Numbered from the stretch's first letter, positions 10,886 to 19,864 are shown. The stretch is DNA of 62,363 bases from an uncultured Ruminiclostridium sp. (GCA_947594425.1 CANQED010000002.1:1-62363), one strand, 5' to 3'. Made by a program: numbers and translations. Notes: generated from the letters alone by a model not told the origin.

Positions 10886-12247
10886 ATGGCTGCGCAAATT
10901 GTAGCTGTCGCTATATTTGTTGTGATGTTCATACTTATTATAACGGAGAAGATAGAAAAGCATTATGTCACGCTCGGCTGCGGACTGCTTACGCTGATAG
11001 GCGTATTCGGCATATGTATGCAGGATATGGACTCGATGTGGCATGTATTAAATTTCAATTCGATCGTTGATCTTGAATTTTGGCATACTACGGGGATGGA
11101 GACCGACTCGGGCGGAATAGACTGGGCGACCATTTTCTTCCTCGGCGGTATGATGATAATGGTGGAGGGCATGGCGCGCGTCGGCTTTTTCAACTGGCTG
11201 TGCCGCAGAATAGCAAAGCTCGTGCACTATAAGACGATACCGATATTTTTCGCATTTATGACTATGTCGTTCGTATTATCGATGTTTATCGCCTCGATAA
11301 CGGTAATACTGTTCTTAGCGTCGGTAACGATAGAGCTTTCGCGCCTGCTTAAATTTAATCCTGTGCCTATGATAATGGCGGAGATTTTCTGTGCCAACCT
11401 CGGCGGCTCGGCAACTATGTGCGGCGACCCGCCGAACATTATAATCGGCTCTAACCTGCATTATACGTTTATGGATTTTGTAATGAATATAGGTCTGTGC
11501 GCGCTGATAGCTTTCGTGCTGACGTTAGTGTACTTTTTCCTCGTTATGCGCAAGGAGCTTGCGGGAGATCCCGACAATAAGACCAACTTTTCGGATTTGC
11601 CGTCTCCCGAGAGCTTTATCACCGATAAGAAGGGCTTTATAATAAGCTGCGTTATCTTCATTTGCTCGGTGGTACTGATCATAACGCACAGCTTGACGGG
11701 GCTTACGGTGGCGTTTATAGGAGTTGCCGTAGCGGTTGTTACTCTGATAACCTCGGGAAAACATATCTTAGAGGTGCTTAAAGGCGTAGATTATCAGACG
11801 CTGCTGTTCTTTATCGGTCTGTTCATAGTGGTCGGCGGTATCGAAAAAGCGGGAGTGCTCGAGATAATCGCGGGCTTTATAAGCGACATATGCGCGGGCA
11901 ACTACTACCTTATGGTAGCGATAATAATCTGGGTGTCCGGCATAGCGAGCGCGTTTATCGACAATATACCGTTTGCCGCTACTATGCTGCCTATCATTCA
12001 GGAGCTTTCCGGCGGAAACTCATCGGTGCTGTCAACTCTCGCCTGGTCGCTCGCTATCGGTACGGACGTCGGAGGCTCTGCTACTCCTATCGGAGCGTCC
12101 GCTAACGTCGTGGGTATGTCCGCCGCGTCAAAGGCGGGTCACCCTATCGGCTGGGGAGAATATTGCAAAAAATTAGCTCCCGCTACCGTTATCGTGCTTG
12201 CGATAAGCACTATATATATCTTCATAAGATATGTGACGGGGCTTTAA
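10886..12247 (+). CDS. ArsB/NhaD-type (IT superfamily) membrane transporter
   Basis: A 453-aa integral membrane protein with about 11-12 hydrophobic segments. Two inverted halves each carry a family signature: ANLGGSATMCGDPPNIIIG near residue 175 and GTDVGGSATPIGASANVVG near 395. These motifs place it in the ion-transporter superfamily of ArsB, NhaD and P-protein, which moves anions or Na+/H+. The ArsB/NhaD/citrate split cannot be decided by eye. AAGGGG lies nine bases before ATG 10886. No arsenic genes (arsR, arsC) are near, so an arsenite role has no support from context. Single gene with its own promoter and terminator. Confidence 0.85.
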   Translation: MAAQIVAVAIFVVMFILIITEKIEKHYVTLGCGLLTLIGVFGICMQDMDSMWHVLNFNSIVDLEFWHTTGMETDSGGIDWATIFFLGGMMIMVEGMARVGFFNWLCRRIAKLVHYKTIPIFFAFMTMSFVLSMFIASITVILFLASVTIELSRLLKFNPVPMIMAEIFCANLGGSATMCGDPPNIIIGSNLHYTFMDFVMNIGLCALIAFVLTLVYFFLVMRKELAGDPDNKTNFSDLPSPESFITDKKGFIISCVIFICSVVLIITHSLTGLTVAFIGVAVAVVTLITSGKHILEVLKGVDYQTLLFFIGLFIVVGGIEKAGVLEIIAGFISDICAGNYYLMVAIIIWVSGIASAFIDNIPFAATMLPIIQELSGGNSSVLSTLAWSLAIGTDVGGSATPIGASANVVGMSAASKAGHPIGWGEYCKKLAPATVIVLAISTIYIFIRYVTGL

Positions 12248-12265
12248 TTTAAAAGATTTATAATT

Positions 12266-12305
12266 CACCGCCTATGGGTATAATATCCCATAGGTGGTGT
12301 TTTTT
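12266..12305 (+). terminator. terminator whose 3' arm carries the next gene's ribosome-binding site
   Basis: CACCGCCTATGGG pairs with CCCATAGGTGGTG and is followed by TTTTTT. AGGTGG in the 3' arm is also the only Shine-Dalgarno candidate for ATG 12306. The hairpin would therefore both end the transporter transcript and hide that site on read-through RNA. Confidence 0.85.
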
Positions 12306-13661
12306 ATGCTGTATAGACGGTCGCACCCGCTGACGGTGTTTTTCTCGCTGAAAAAATATTTTTGGCTGACGGCATTGCCCGTGATAAGGGCTATGCTGTT
12401 GTACGGTATGCCGCCAGAGCGCGCTTTCGCGGGCTTTTGGGCGGATATCCTGCTCGCGGGGCTTATACTGCTCAGCGCGATTATAAAGCGCCGCACCTCT
12501 TATCTCGGGGTAAATAATGACGCGGTGGAATATAAAAGCGGGCTTTTATTAAAAAGGCGAATATCGCTCGGCTTTGATGATATCTCCTGCGTAAGGATAT
12601 CGCAAACGCCTTTTACGGCGGCTTTTAGCTGCTATAAGCTTGAAATATACACCCGCGCCGAGCTGAAGCCCGCTATACTGTTCTACGCTGACCGCCGCAC
12701 CGCCGCAAGGATAGCGCGCGGGCGCAGACAGGTCGTATTAAAGACCGATACCGCGCAGAATATCGCGCACTCGCTGTTAAGCGCGGACGGAGTGGGCGGT
12801 TTGTTGATAATCTCCGCCGTATTGTCCGCGATAGGCGTTGCGGTCGGAAAGGGCATAAACGAGCTTATACGGGAAAATATCGGCGCTATCCCCGCAAGGC
12901 TCGAATTGCTGCCCGGGCTGCTTATGGCGGCGGCTATAGCGGTGTTTGCGGGGTGGCTGGTGTCCTTTGCCGCCGAGATCATGTCTAACGCGGACTTTAC
13001 GCTTAGCAAGGGCGGGCGCGGCATGTCGATAAAACGCGGGGCGTTTATCTGCCGCCGCCTTATCATAACGCAAAGACCCGAGTATATGCTTTATTCTTAC
13101 ACGGCGGCGTTTGACAAGCTCGCAGTATACGCGGGCGCGGCGGGCTGTGAGGACGAGCCCGTGGTGCCTTATTGTGCGCCTAATATCGCCAAGAGCATAA
13201 ACGACATCTCCCCCGCCGCCAAGGGAAAAGCCGTTATAAGCACAAACAAGCAGCCGCTGAGGTACTTTATACTTATGCCCTCGGTCATGTTTATCATAGC
13301 GTGCGGGCTGTCGGCTATGGCTGTATGGTGCGGGCTGTTCGGGGGCATGAATTATGCGGCGGTGCTTTTGCCGCTGCCGTTCTTGCTTAATATATTTTAC
13401 GGCGTTTCGGCAAAGCGGCACACCGCCGTGTACCTTTATGACAGGACCGTGTCCGCCGTCTGCTGCCGCCGCTCTAAGCGCCGCACAGCGGTTTTTGACA
13501 AGGCGAGTATAGGAAAAATCACCGTATACCGCAAGGCGTTTAGGCGCAGGCAGTGCGACGTGAGATTATTTTTGCCGTATGAGAAAAAAGAAAAGCTGCT
13601 GCTCAAGCGGCTTCCGCCGGAAGCGTTTAAAAATGAAAAAAATACTGTTATTTTTCCTTGA
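12306..13661 (+). CDS. bacterial PH-domain membrane protein (YdbT/bPH2 type)
   Basis: A 451-aa membrane protein. The start at ATG 12306 follows AGGTGG; an in-frame GTG at 12294 lies inside the terminator stem. Hydrophobic pairs occur near residues 20-55, 155-215 and 320-365. Between and after them are bPH2-like domains, e.g. residues 60-140 with YLGVNNDAVEYKSGLLLKR and the C-terminal TAVYLYDRTVSAVCC region. The alternation matches YdbT-type proteins, which have several bPH2 domains and cytoplasmic loops. Family function is poorly known; a link to membrane or bacteriocin stress is reported for some members. There is no partner YdbS next to it. It is Arg/Lys-rich in soluble parts, giving a cytoplasmic orientation. 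Confidence 0.7.
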   Translation: MLYRRSHPLTVFFSLKKYFWLTALPVIRAMLLYGMPPERAFAGFWADILLAGLILLSAIIKRRTSYLGVNNDAVEYKSGLLLKRRISLGFDDISCVRISQTPFTAAFSCYKLEIYTRAELKPAILFYADRRTAARIARGRRQVVLKTDTAQNIAHSLLSADGVGGLLIISAVLSAIGVAVGKGINELIRENIGAIPARLELLPGLLMAAAIAVFAGWLVSFAAEIMSNADFTLSKGGRGMSIKRGAFICRRLIITQRPEYMLYSYTAAFDKLAVYAGAAGCEDEPVVPYCAPNIAKSINDISPAAKGKAVISTNKQPLRYFILMPSVMFIIACGLSAMAVWCGLFGGMNYAAVLLPLPFLLNIFYGVSAKRHTAVYLYDRTVSAVCCRRSKRRTAVFDKASIGKITVYRKAFRRRQCDVRLFLPYEKKEKLLLKRLPPEAFKNEKNTVIFP

Positions 13662-13752
13662 AAAAGCGCGAAAATATATGTTGATTGTGTAAATTGCACA
13701 AAAATTACTATAATATTTCTACACGAATATTTCAGTTTTCACGAAAAAGGGA

Positions 13753-13781
13753 TTGTAATTTTTACAAAATCAGTATATAAT
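13753..13781 (+). promoter_or_regulatory. promoter of the EF-G paralogue
   Basis: TTGTAA (13753-13758), 17-bp spacer, TATAAT (13776-13781). TTGTAA-TTT-TTACAA (13753-13767) forms a perfect dyad over the -35 box. An upstream TTGTG...CACAA pair lies near 13684-13701. Confidence 0.65.
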
Positions 13782-13824
13782 GAATTTATCTACTTTTTAT
13801 CGCTTATGAAAGGACGGTTTTTAT

Positions 13825-15897
13825 ATGAAAACCTACAAATGCAAAAATATCCGCAACATTGCGCTCGCAGGACACGGCGGCAGCGGCAAGACCTCGGTGG
13901 TAGAGGGACTGCTGTACAAATGCGGTGAGATCGAACGTATGGGAAAGGTCGCCGACGGCACCAGCGTATGCGATTATGACCCCGATGAAATAAAGAGAAA
14001 GATCTCGCTGAACACCGCGCTTGCTTACTGCCAGTGGAAGGACGTCAAGATAAACATTCTTGATACCCCGGGACAGTTTGATTTTGCGGCGGGTATGTAC
14101 GAGGGCATAAGCGCCGCCGAGAGCGTAGTTATCACCCTGCCCGCAAAGGACGGCGTTCAGGTCGGTACGATAAAGGCTTATCGCGAGGCGATAAAGCACG
14201 GTAAGGCTACTATGTTCTGCGTCACCCGTATGGAGGAGGAAAACTCTAATTTCTATAAATGCCTTGAAGAATTAAAGACCGAGTTTGGTCCGTCGATATG
14301 CCCGATAGTAGTGCCCTTTGACAAGTACGGCAAGGTCGAGAGCTATATAAATCTTCTCGAAATGAAAGCGTATACATACGCTAACGGCGTGCCGACCGAG
14401 GTAGAAATGCCCGCGTCGGAGAACCGCCTTAAAGGCTTGCGCGCGGCTATGGCGGAGGCTGTAGCCGAGACCGACGAAGAGCTGATGATGAGATATTTTG
14501 AGAACGAGGGCGAGGACTTTACCGAGGCTGAGCTTGTAAAGGGTCTTCACGACGGAATACACAGCGGCGATATAACTCCCGTGGTGTGCTGCTCGGGAGA
14601 TACCCTCGCGGGAATAGATATGATGCTCAATACCATTATCTATATGCTTCCCTCCCCCGACGAGTCCGCGGGAGAAAAGACCGAGAGCGGCGAAAAGATA
14701 CCCTACGACGAGAGCAAGCCTCTTGCGGCTAAGGTATTTAAAACAGTAGCCGATCCTTTCGTCGGCAAGATGAATTATGTAAAGATAGTAAACGGCACTC
14801 TCGCCGCAGGCAGCGAGGTCACCGACAGCGCGACGGGTCAGACCGAGAAGATAGGCAAGCTTCTTACCCTGCAGGGCAAGAAGTCCGAAGAAATGGTAGA
14901 GGCGTACGCGGGCGATATAGTCGCGGTGACTAAGCTCTCCGCTAATACGGGAGATACTCTTACCGCGGGCGGCAGCAACGTGGTATTTGCAAGAGAGGCT
15001 TTCCCTGTGCCCTGCTATTTTAAGGCTATCGCCGCTAAGAATAAGAACGACGAGGGCAAGATAAGCAACGCCGTAAAGCGTATGACCGAAGAGGATCTGA
15101 CGCTTAATTATTTCCACAACCACGAGACCCATCAGAGAATACTCGGCGGGCTCGGCGAGCAGCACCTTGACGCGGCTGTAGCGAAGATGAAGACCAAGTT
15201 CGGCGTGGACGTAGAGGTTTCCGACCCCGTGATAGCTTATCGCGAGTCGATACGCAAGAAGGTTTCCGCCGAGGGCAAGCATAAAAAGCAGTCGGGCGGT
15301 CACGGTCAGTACGGACACGTAAAGATAGACTTTGAGCCCTGCGACAGCGAGACGCTCGTATTTGAAGAGCAGGTATTCGGCGGCAGTGTGCCGAAGAATT
15401 ATTTCCCCGCAGTAGAAAAGGGCTTACAGGAGAGCACCGCGCACGGCGTGCTCGCGGGCTACCCCGTGGTAAACCTCAAGGCTACACTGCTCGACGGGTC
15501 GTATCACCCGGTGGACAGCTCCGAGCAGGCGTTCAAGATGGCTGCGCATATCGCGTATAAGACGGGACTTGTAAACGCGTCACCCTGCCTGCTCGAGCCG
15601 ATATGCAATGTTACGATAGTGCTCGACGACGCAAGCACGGGCGACATTATGACGGTAGTCAACAAGCGCAGAGGCACCGTGCTAGGTATGAACCCCTCCG
15701 ACGAAGAAAAGGGCATGACGGTGCTGCAGGCGCAGATACCTCAGGCGGAGATAACCGACCTTGCCACCGTAATAAGGCAGATAACGAGAGGCATGGGCTA
15801 CTTTACTTCCGAATTTGACCGCTATGAGCTATTGCCGCAGGCACTCGAAGCCGACGTAATAGCTAACGCGCCCAAATTCTCCGAGTACGAGGGATAA
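13825..15897 (+). CDS. elongation factor G paralogue with altered GTPase motifs
   Basis: A 690-aa translational GTPase with full EF-G domain order. G1 is GHGGSGKT (16-23), unlike the AHIDAGKT of main EF-G, and fits the second EF-G-like group of Clostridia. G3 reads DTPGQFDF (80-87), so the catalytic histidine of DTPGHVDF is Gln. G4 reads TRME (134-137) where NKMD normally selects guanine. Domain IV has GGHGQYGHVKIDFEP and the C-terminus keeps RGTVLGM and RGMGYF. The start follows GAAAGGA. It is not in a str operon (no rpsL, rpsG or tuf), supporting a paralogue rather than the housekeeping copy. It may be a ribosome-associated factor with weak or changed nucleotide handling; that is inference. 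Confidence 0.85.
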   Translation: MKTYKCKNIRNIALAGHGGSGKTSVVEGLLYKCGEIERMGKVADGTSVCDYDPDEIKRKISLNTALAYCQWKDVKINILDTPGQFDFAAGMYEGISAAESVVITLPAKDGVQVGTIKAYREAIKHGKATMFCVTRMEEENSNFYKCLEELKTEFGPSICPIVVPFDKYGKVESYINLLEMKAYTYANGVPTEVEMPASENRLKGLRAAMAEAVAETDEELMMRYFENEGEDFTEAELVKGLHDGIHSGDITPVVCCSGDTLAGIDMMLNTIIYMLPSPDESAGEKTESGEKIPYDESKPLAAKVFKTVADPFVGKMNYVKIVNGTLAAGSEVTDSATGQTEKIGKLLTLQGKKSEEMVEAYAGDIVAVTKLSANTGDTLTAGGSNVVFAREAFPVPCYFKAIAAKNKNDEGKISNAVKRMTEEDLTLNYFHNHETHQRILGGLGEQHLDAAVAKMKTKFGVDVEVSDPVIAYRESIRKKVSAEGKHKKQSGGHGQYGHVKIDFEPCDSETLVFEEQVFGGSVPKNYFPAVEKGLQESTAHGVLAGYPVVNLKATLLDGSYHPVDSSEQAFKMAAHIAYKTGLVNASPCLLEPICNVTIVLDDASTGDIMTVVNKRRGTVLGMNPSDEEKGMTVLQAQIPQAEITDLATVIRQITRGMGYFTSEFDRYELLPQALEADVIANAPKFSEYEG

Positions 15898-15925
15898 TTA
15901 AAGCATAATCAACGACATATAAAAG

Positions 15926-15960
15926 CAAAACGGGAACCGATTTTTTCGGTTCCCGTTTTG
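15926..15960. terminator. bidirectional terminator between EF-G paralogue and tRNA-Arg
   Basis: CAAAACGGGAACCGA (15926-15940) pairs perfectly with TCGGTTCCCGTTTTG (15946-15960) over a five-base T loop. It abuts the CCA end of the tRNA on the other strand, so it can serve both transcripts. Confidence 0.9.
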
Positions 15961-16035
15961 GCGTCCACGAGGGGATTCGAACCTCCGACCTACCGCTTAG
16001 GAGGCGGTCGCTCTATCCTGCTGAGCTACGTAGAC
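15959..16035 (-). tRNA. tRNA-Arg(CCT)
   Basis: Read on the minus strand, acceptor GTCTACG pairs with CGTGGAC. The anticodon stem ACCGC/GCGGT encloses the loop CTCCTAA with anticodon CCT. The T arm contains GGTTCGAATCC. G73 and an encoded CCA (complement of 15959-15961) complete 77 nt. CCT reads AGG arginine codons. Confidence 0.97.
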
Positions 16036-16052
16036 ATAAACTGCCGAAATAT

Positions 16053-16081
16053 ATTATACACTATTTGAGCAAAAAATGCAA
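16053..16081 (-). promoter_or_regulatory. tRNA-Arg promoter
   Basis: Minus strand TTGCAT (16081-16076), 17-bp spacer, TATAAT (16058-16053), 17 bases before the mature tRNA 5' end. Confidence 0.7.
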
Positions 16082-16385
16082 TAGCTAAAATAAAAATTTT
16101 GCGGACGGAGTGATTTTTGGTGGGAATTATAAGGCGGTGCGCACTCATAAAGTGACATTTAGAAAATTCACAAACCGATAACGGCGAGAAAAAGAGTGAA
16201 TATAAAAGCACAGTGCAAAAAATATAACGCTCAGCTTTACTAAAAAATATTCGCTTACTTTTTTAGAGAGTTTTGGAGGGAATATATATGTAGAAAAAAT
16301 GGGCAAATTTCTGTAAATGTGTTCGCAAATGTCTGTGTGTGTAGGAATGTTAGGTAAAGCTAACGTCTGTATAAGTAGTCGTTAT

Positions 16386-16740
16386 TTTGGAGAAATTGTG
16401 CGCACATTGTGGGACAATTTCGTGTGGAGGAATTGCGGTGCGGGAGAGCGGATATTTTTGCTCTGCAGCGGGGTGAGGAAGTGCAGAGCGGCGGGTATGC
16501 AGACGGGCGCGGCTATGTCGGGCGAGGAGTTGCGCGGAGTGACTTGACGGCGCTAAACCCGCTTGTGGAGCGGGAAAGCGGGTTTAGGGTGAAGCCAAAC
16601 GCAACGGCTCGTCGGAGGATAAGGTTGGCAGGGGTACAGCCAACCACTGCACCTGTCTCGGCGGCGCACTTTGTGGCAATTTACGTGATTGTGCGGGCTG
16701 GGTAATGAGTACAGATGTACGCCGCCGCACAGCACGCGCA
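16386..16740 (+). ncRNA. candidate structured non-coding RNA region (unidentified)
   Basis: No convincing gene is seen in 16082-16937. The stretch holds a run of strong hairpins: GAAATTGT/ACAATTTC (16391-16423), GCTCTGCA/TGCAGAGC (16460-16489), CTAAACCCGCTT/AAGCGGGTTTAG (16552-16587, 12 perfect pairs), GGTTGGC/GCCAACC (16623-16645), and TGTGCGG/CCGCACA enclosing GTACA-GA-TGTAC (16690-16731). The plus strand is purine-rich, which favours a plus-strand RNA, but no clear promoter is seen. It does not match tmRNA, RNase P, SRP or glmS motifs that I can recognise. Short reading frames inside lack ribosome-binding sites and change frame at the stems. Size and tRNA neighbourhood recall large ornate RNAs such as GOLLD and ROOL, but this is only analogy. 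Confidence 0.4.
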
Positions 16741-16933
16741 TGCAAGGTAAGCTTCATTTATTTTTTCGCACATTTGCTAAACTTGCGTTCGGTACACCTG
16801 TCCCACCCGCACACCCCTGCCGTCCTCCGCCCGTGGATGCTCCCGTACACGGCAGCTATAGGGGGTATACAGAGCACAACGCCGATACAGCGAACCGCTC
16901 GGGCGAAAAAATAAATAAAACTTACCTTGCATA
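16739..16933. repeat. MITE-like element with 30-bp terminal inverted repeats
   Basis: ATGCAAGGTAAGCTTCATTT... at the left recurs inverted at the right end (...AAAACTTACCTTGCAT). Thirty positions match with about two mismatches and enclose about 130 bp. The interior has no gene and folds further (CTGCCGT/ACGGCAG; GTATACCCC against GGGGTGTGC on the minus strand). No target-site duplication is obvious. The right end lies five bases before the -35 of the next LRR gene. Confidence 0.5.
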
Positions 16934-16937
16934 AGTA

Positions 16938-16966
16938 TTGACAACTCAAGTAAGTTGTGCTATTAT
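16938..16966 (+). promoter_or_regulatory. promoter with operator-like dyad, second LRR/FN3 gene
   Basis: TTGACA (16938-16943), 17-bp spacer, TATTAT (16961-16966). Inverted repeat ACAACT-N6-AGTTGT (16941-16958) spans the -35 end and spacer. Confidence 0.75.
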
Positions 16967-17050
16967 AAAAGTGTAGATATCGCAGTTTTGGCAATATGTG
17001 CCAAAAACGTGAAATATTTTGCCGAAACATGGCAGAACGGAGGAAGTTTT

Positions 17051-19843
17051 ATGACATTTAAGAAGTTGCTTTCGGTACTTATCTCCCTCGCGGCGGCTTT
17101 GCTCGCGGTGTGTGCGATAACCGTGTGCGCCGGGGCGGAGAGGAGCGGGGACTATAGCTATTATGACGTTAATGACGGAACAGTCGCTATATCCTATTAT
17201 ACGGGAAGTTCCAAAAATCTAACTATCCCATCAACATTAGACGGAAAAAAGGTTGTGGGAATAGGATATGATGCTTTTAGTTCTTGCTCAAGTCTTACTT
17301 CGGTAACCATACCTGACAGTGTGACGAGTATAGACGATTATGCATTTTGCAATTGCACAAACCTAACCTCAATAACTATACCTGACAGTGTTACAAATAT
17401 CGGATATTTTGTTTTTTATAAAACTCCTTTGCTTGATAATCAGAAAACTCCGGTAAAATACGCCGATAAATGGGTAATTGATTGCGACGAAGAGGTTACA
17501 TCGGCAACTGTAAAGACAGGCACTGTTGGATTAGCAGCACGTGCTTTTGAGGATTGCTCTAAGCTAAAGTCAGTTACTATCCCAAATGGGGTGAAAAGTA
17601 TAGGAGTATATGCCTTTAGGGATTGCTCAAGCTTGCCCTCAATAACCTTGCCGGATAGTGTTACGAGTATAGCAATCTCCGCTTTTAAAGATTGTTCGAG
17701 CCTTAACTCAATAAAGCTGCCTGATGGTTTGAAAAGCATAGGATCAGGTGCATTTCAAGGCACTCCACTACTTAATAATCAGACTACAGCCATAAAGTAT
17801 GTGGGAAAGTGGGCGGTTGACTGTGATCAAGTTGCAACATCAGCGACAATAAAAAGCAACACTTTGGGAATAGCAGATGACGCTTTTTCCGGATGTTCCA
17901 ATCTCATCTCAATAACTATACCCGACAGCGTGAAAATCTTAGGATACAGTGCCTTTGAAGATTGCACAAGACTTAAATCCATAACCATTCCGACCGGAGT
18001 AACAAGTATAGGATATAGTACTTTTTATGGTTGTTCAAGTCTTACATCAATTACCATACCTGACAGTGTGACGCTCATAGGCAGTTCTGCTTTTGCGGGT
18101 TGTTCAAATCTTACATCAATTACCATACCTAACAATGTGACAATCATAGGAAATTATGCGTTTTCCCGCTGTGCAAGTCTTACCTCATTAAACGTAGATA
18201 AGAATAATAAATACTATTTATCGGAAAACGGAGTATTATTTAACAAAAATAAAACAAGCTTAATTGTATGTCCGGGCAAGAAAAAAGGCGATTTAAGTAT
18301 ACCAAACAGCGTAACAAGTATAGATGATTATGCTTTTAAGGATTGTTCAAATCTTTCGTCGATAACTGTCGGTGCTGGTAACAAGAATTATTCTTCTCAA
18401 AACGGAGCTTTATTTAACAAGAATAAAACCGAGTTGATATTCTGCCCACCTGTTAAGACCACAATTACCATTCCCGATAGCGTAACAGAAATATCCTACT
18501 ACTACGCATTTAATGATTATTCTCAGCTCACTTCAATTTCGGTAGGAAGTAAAAATAAAAATTTTGCTTCTAAGGATGGCGTATTGTTTAATAAAGACTT
18601 CACAAGAATTATAGAATTTCCTAAATATAAAGGCGGAGAATATACAGTTCCCGATACGGTGAAAGAAGGCGATCTTTCAAACAATAAGAAAATAAAAGTA
18701 ATAACATCATCTGTAAGTATCAATTGTAATGGCTGTACCAATCTTGAAACGGTTATATTTACGAAACCCGTAAGTATCATTGGCGGCTTTATCGGTTGTA
18801 CTAATTTAAAAAATATCGTAATACCCTCAGGTGATGATATAACGATAATTTCGTACTCTTTTAATAACAGTTTTAATCTTCAAAATATTTACTATTTAGG
18901 CACTGAGGAAGAACGCTTGAAATATTGTGACATAAATCCGCCAAAATCTTGGGAAGCACTTCCGGGCGAAAACGAAGGAAGCTGGTCCAAAGTAAAATGG
19001 ATCTATAACCCTGTAGCCCCCGTATTCGGGCTGTCGCTCAAAGCTCGCGCCGCCGACGCTCTGCGCCTCTCTTGGACAAAGAACCCCTCCGCCGACGGCT
19101 ACATAATAGAGATGAAAGACGGCTCAAAGTGGACAAGAGTAGGCAAGATAACAAAGAACTCTACTGTTGAATTTAAGAAGTCAAAGTTAAAGGCGGGCAC
19201 GGCGTACACGTTCAGAGTAAAAGCGTATAAGATGAGCGGCAAGACCGCTCTCTACAGCGGCTACACCACCATCTCCGCGCGGACTAATCCGAGCGCGGTA
19301 AGCGGGTTAAAGCTTAAGGGCAGAGCCGCCGACGCTCTGCGCCTCACTTGGACGAAGAATACATCGGCCGACGGTTATATAATCGAAATGAAGAGCGGTA
19401 ATTCTTGGACGAGAGTAGGCAAGATAACGAAGAGCTCGACTATCGAGTTCAAGAAGTCTAAGCTAAAAGCAGGCACAGCGTACACGTTCAGAGTAAAAGC
19501 CTACAAGATGAGCGGCAAGACTGCTTTATATGGCGCGACTAAGACCATATCGGTACGCACTAACCCGAGCACAACAACAGGCATAAAGCTCAAAAACTCC
19601 GCTAAGAATGCAGTCCGCCTGTCGTGGACTAAGAATACAAGCGCCGACGGATATATCATAGAGATGAAAGTTAACGGCGTTTGGAAACGCGCAGGAAAGA
19701 TAACGAAAAACTCTACTATCGAGTTTAAGAAGTCGGGGCTTAAGTCAAAGACCTCATACACATTCCGCATAAAGTCTTACAAGATGAGCGGTAAGACCGC
19801 ACTCTACAGCGGGTATAAGACTATTACTGTTAAGACTAAATAA
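17051..19843 (+). CDS. BspA-type leucine-rich-repeat surface protein with three FN3 domains
   Basis: A 930-aa secreted protein. The start at ATG 17051 follows GGAGGAAG; an in-frame upstream extension would run through the promoter. Signal peptide about residues 1-30 (VCAGAERS). LRR_5 repeats run from about 45 to 640 and are interrupted by segments without clean repeats (KYADKWVIDCDEEV, KYYLSENGVLFNKNKTSL) that recur several times. Three FN3 domains (about 655-930) end in ITVKTK. The LRR half is clearly more AT-rich and uses different codons from the GC-richer FN3 half, so the N-terminus looks grafted onto the conserved tail. The ligand is unknown and no anchor motif is seen. Own promoter and terminator. 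Confidence 0.9.
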   Translation: MTFKKLLSVLISLAAALLAVCAITVCAGAERSGDYSYYDVNDGTVAISYYTGSSKNLTIPSTLDGKKVVGIGYDAFSSCSSLTSVTIPDSVTSIDDYAFCNCTNLTSITIPDSVTNIGYFVFYKTPLLDNQKTPVKYADKWVIDCDEEVTSATVKTGTVGLAARAFEDCSKLKSVTIPNGVKSIGVYAFRDCSSLPSITLPDSVTSIAISAFKDCSSLNSIKLPDGLKSIGSGAFQGTPLLNNQTTAIKYVGKWAVDCDQVATSATIKSNTLGIADDAFSGCSNLISITIPDSVKILGYSAFEDCTRLKSITIPTGVTSIGYSTFYGCSSLTSITIPDSVTLIGSSAFAGCSNLTSITIPNNVTIIGNYAFSRCASLTSLNVDKNNKYYLSENGVLFNKNKTSLIVCPGKKKGDLSIPNSVTSIDDYAFKDCSNLSSITVGAGNKNYSSQNGALFNKNKTELIFCPPVKTTITIPDSVTEISYYYAFNDYSQLTSISVGSKNKNFASKDGVLFNKDFTRIIEFPKYKGGEYTVPDTVKEGDLSNNKKIKVITSSVSINCNGCTNLETVIFTKPVSIIGGFIGCTNLKNIVIPSGDDITIISYSFNNSFNLQNIYYLGTEEERLKYCDINPPKSWEALPGENEGSWSKVKWIYNPVAPVFGLSLKARAADALRLSWTKNPSADGYIIEMKDGSKWTRVGKITKNSTVEFKKSKLKAGTAYTFRVKAYKMSGKTALYSGYTTISARTNPSAVSGLKLKGRAADALRLTWTKNTSADGYIIEMKSGNSWTRVGKITKSSTIEFKKSKLKAGTAYTFRVKAYKMSGKTALYGATKTISVRTNPSTTTGIKLKNSAKNAVRLSWTKNTSADGYIIEMKVNGVWKRAGKITKNSTIEFKKSGLKSKTSYTFRIKSYKMSGKTALYSGYKTITVKTK

Positions 19844-19864
19844 AAAAGCAAAGTGAATACAGCG

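Noticed and set aside
10886-12247. Arsenite efflux pump ArsB
   Set aside because: The superfamily motif fits, but there are no ars genes nearby and the motif does not separate ArsB from NhaD or other anion carriers.
14272-15318. A 348-codon frame on the minus strand inside the EF-G paralogue
   Set aside because: Long only because of codon bias on the opposite strand; no recognisable domain and no start signal.
15959-16035. Integration site or mobile element at tRNA-Arg
   Set aside because: No integrase and no repeated tRNA 3' end was found in the adjacent sequence.
16500-16560. Resemblance of GGGCGAGGAG to glmS ribozyme core
   Set aside because: Only about ten bases match, and no glmS gene or pseudoknot arrangement is nearby.
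16317-16705. Overlapping short reading frames (76 and 98 codons) in the gene-poor region
   Set aside because: No ribosome-binding sites, no domain-like sequence, and the frames run through strong stems; structured RNA explains the sequence better.
16739-16933. 6S RNA or SRP RNA on the minus strand
   Set aside because: The extended hairpin with a bubble is suggestive, but the SRP GGAAG-GGAAGCAG type signature is absent and 6S is not recognisable by sequence, so it is kept as a MITE-like repeat.
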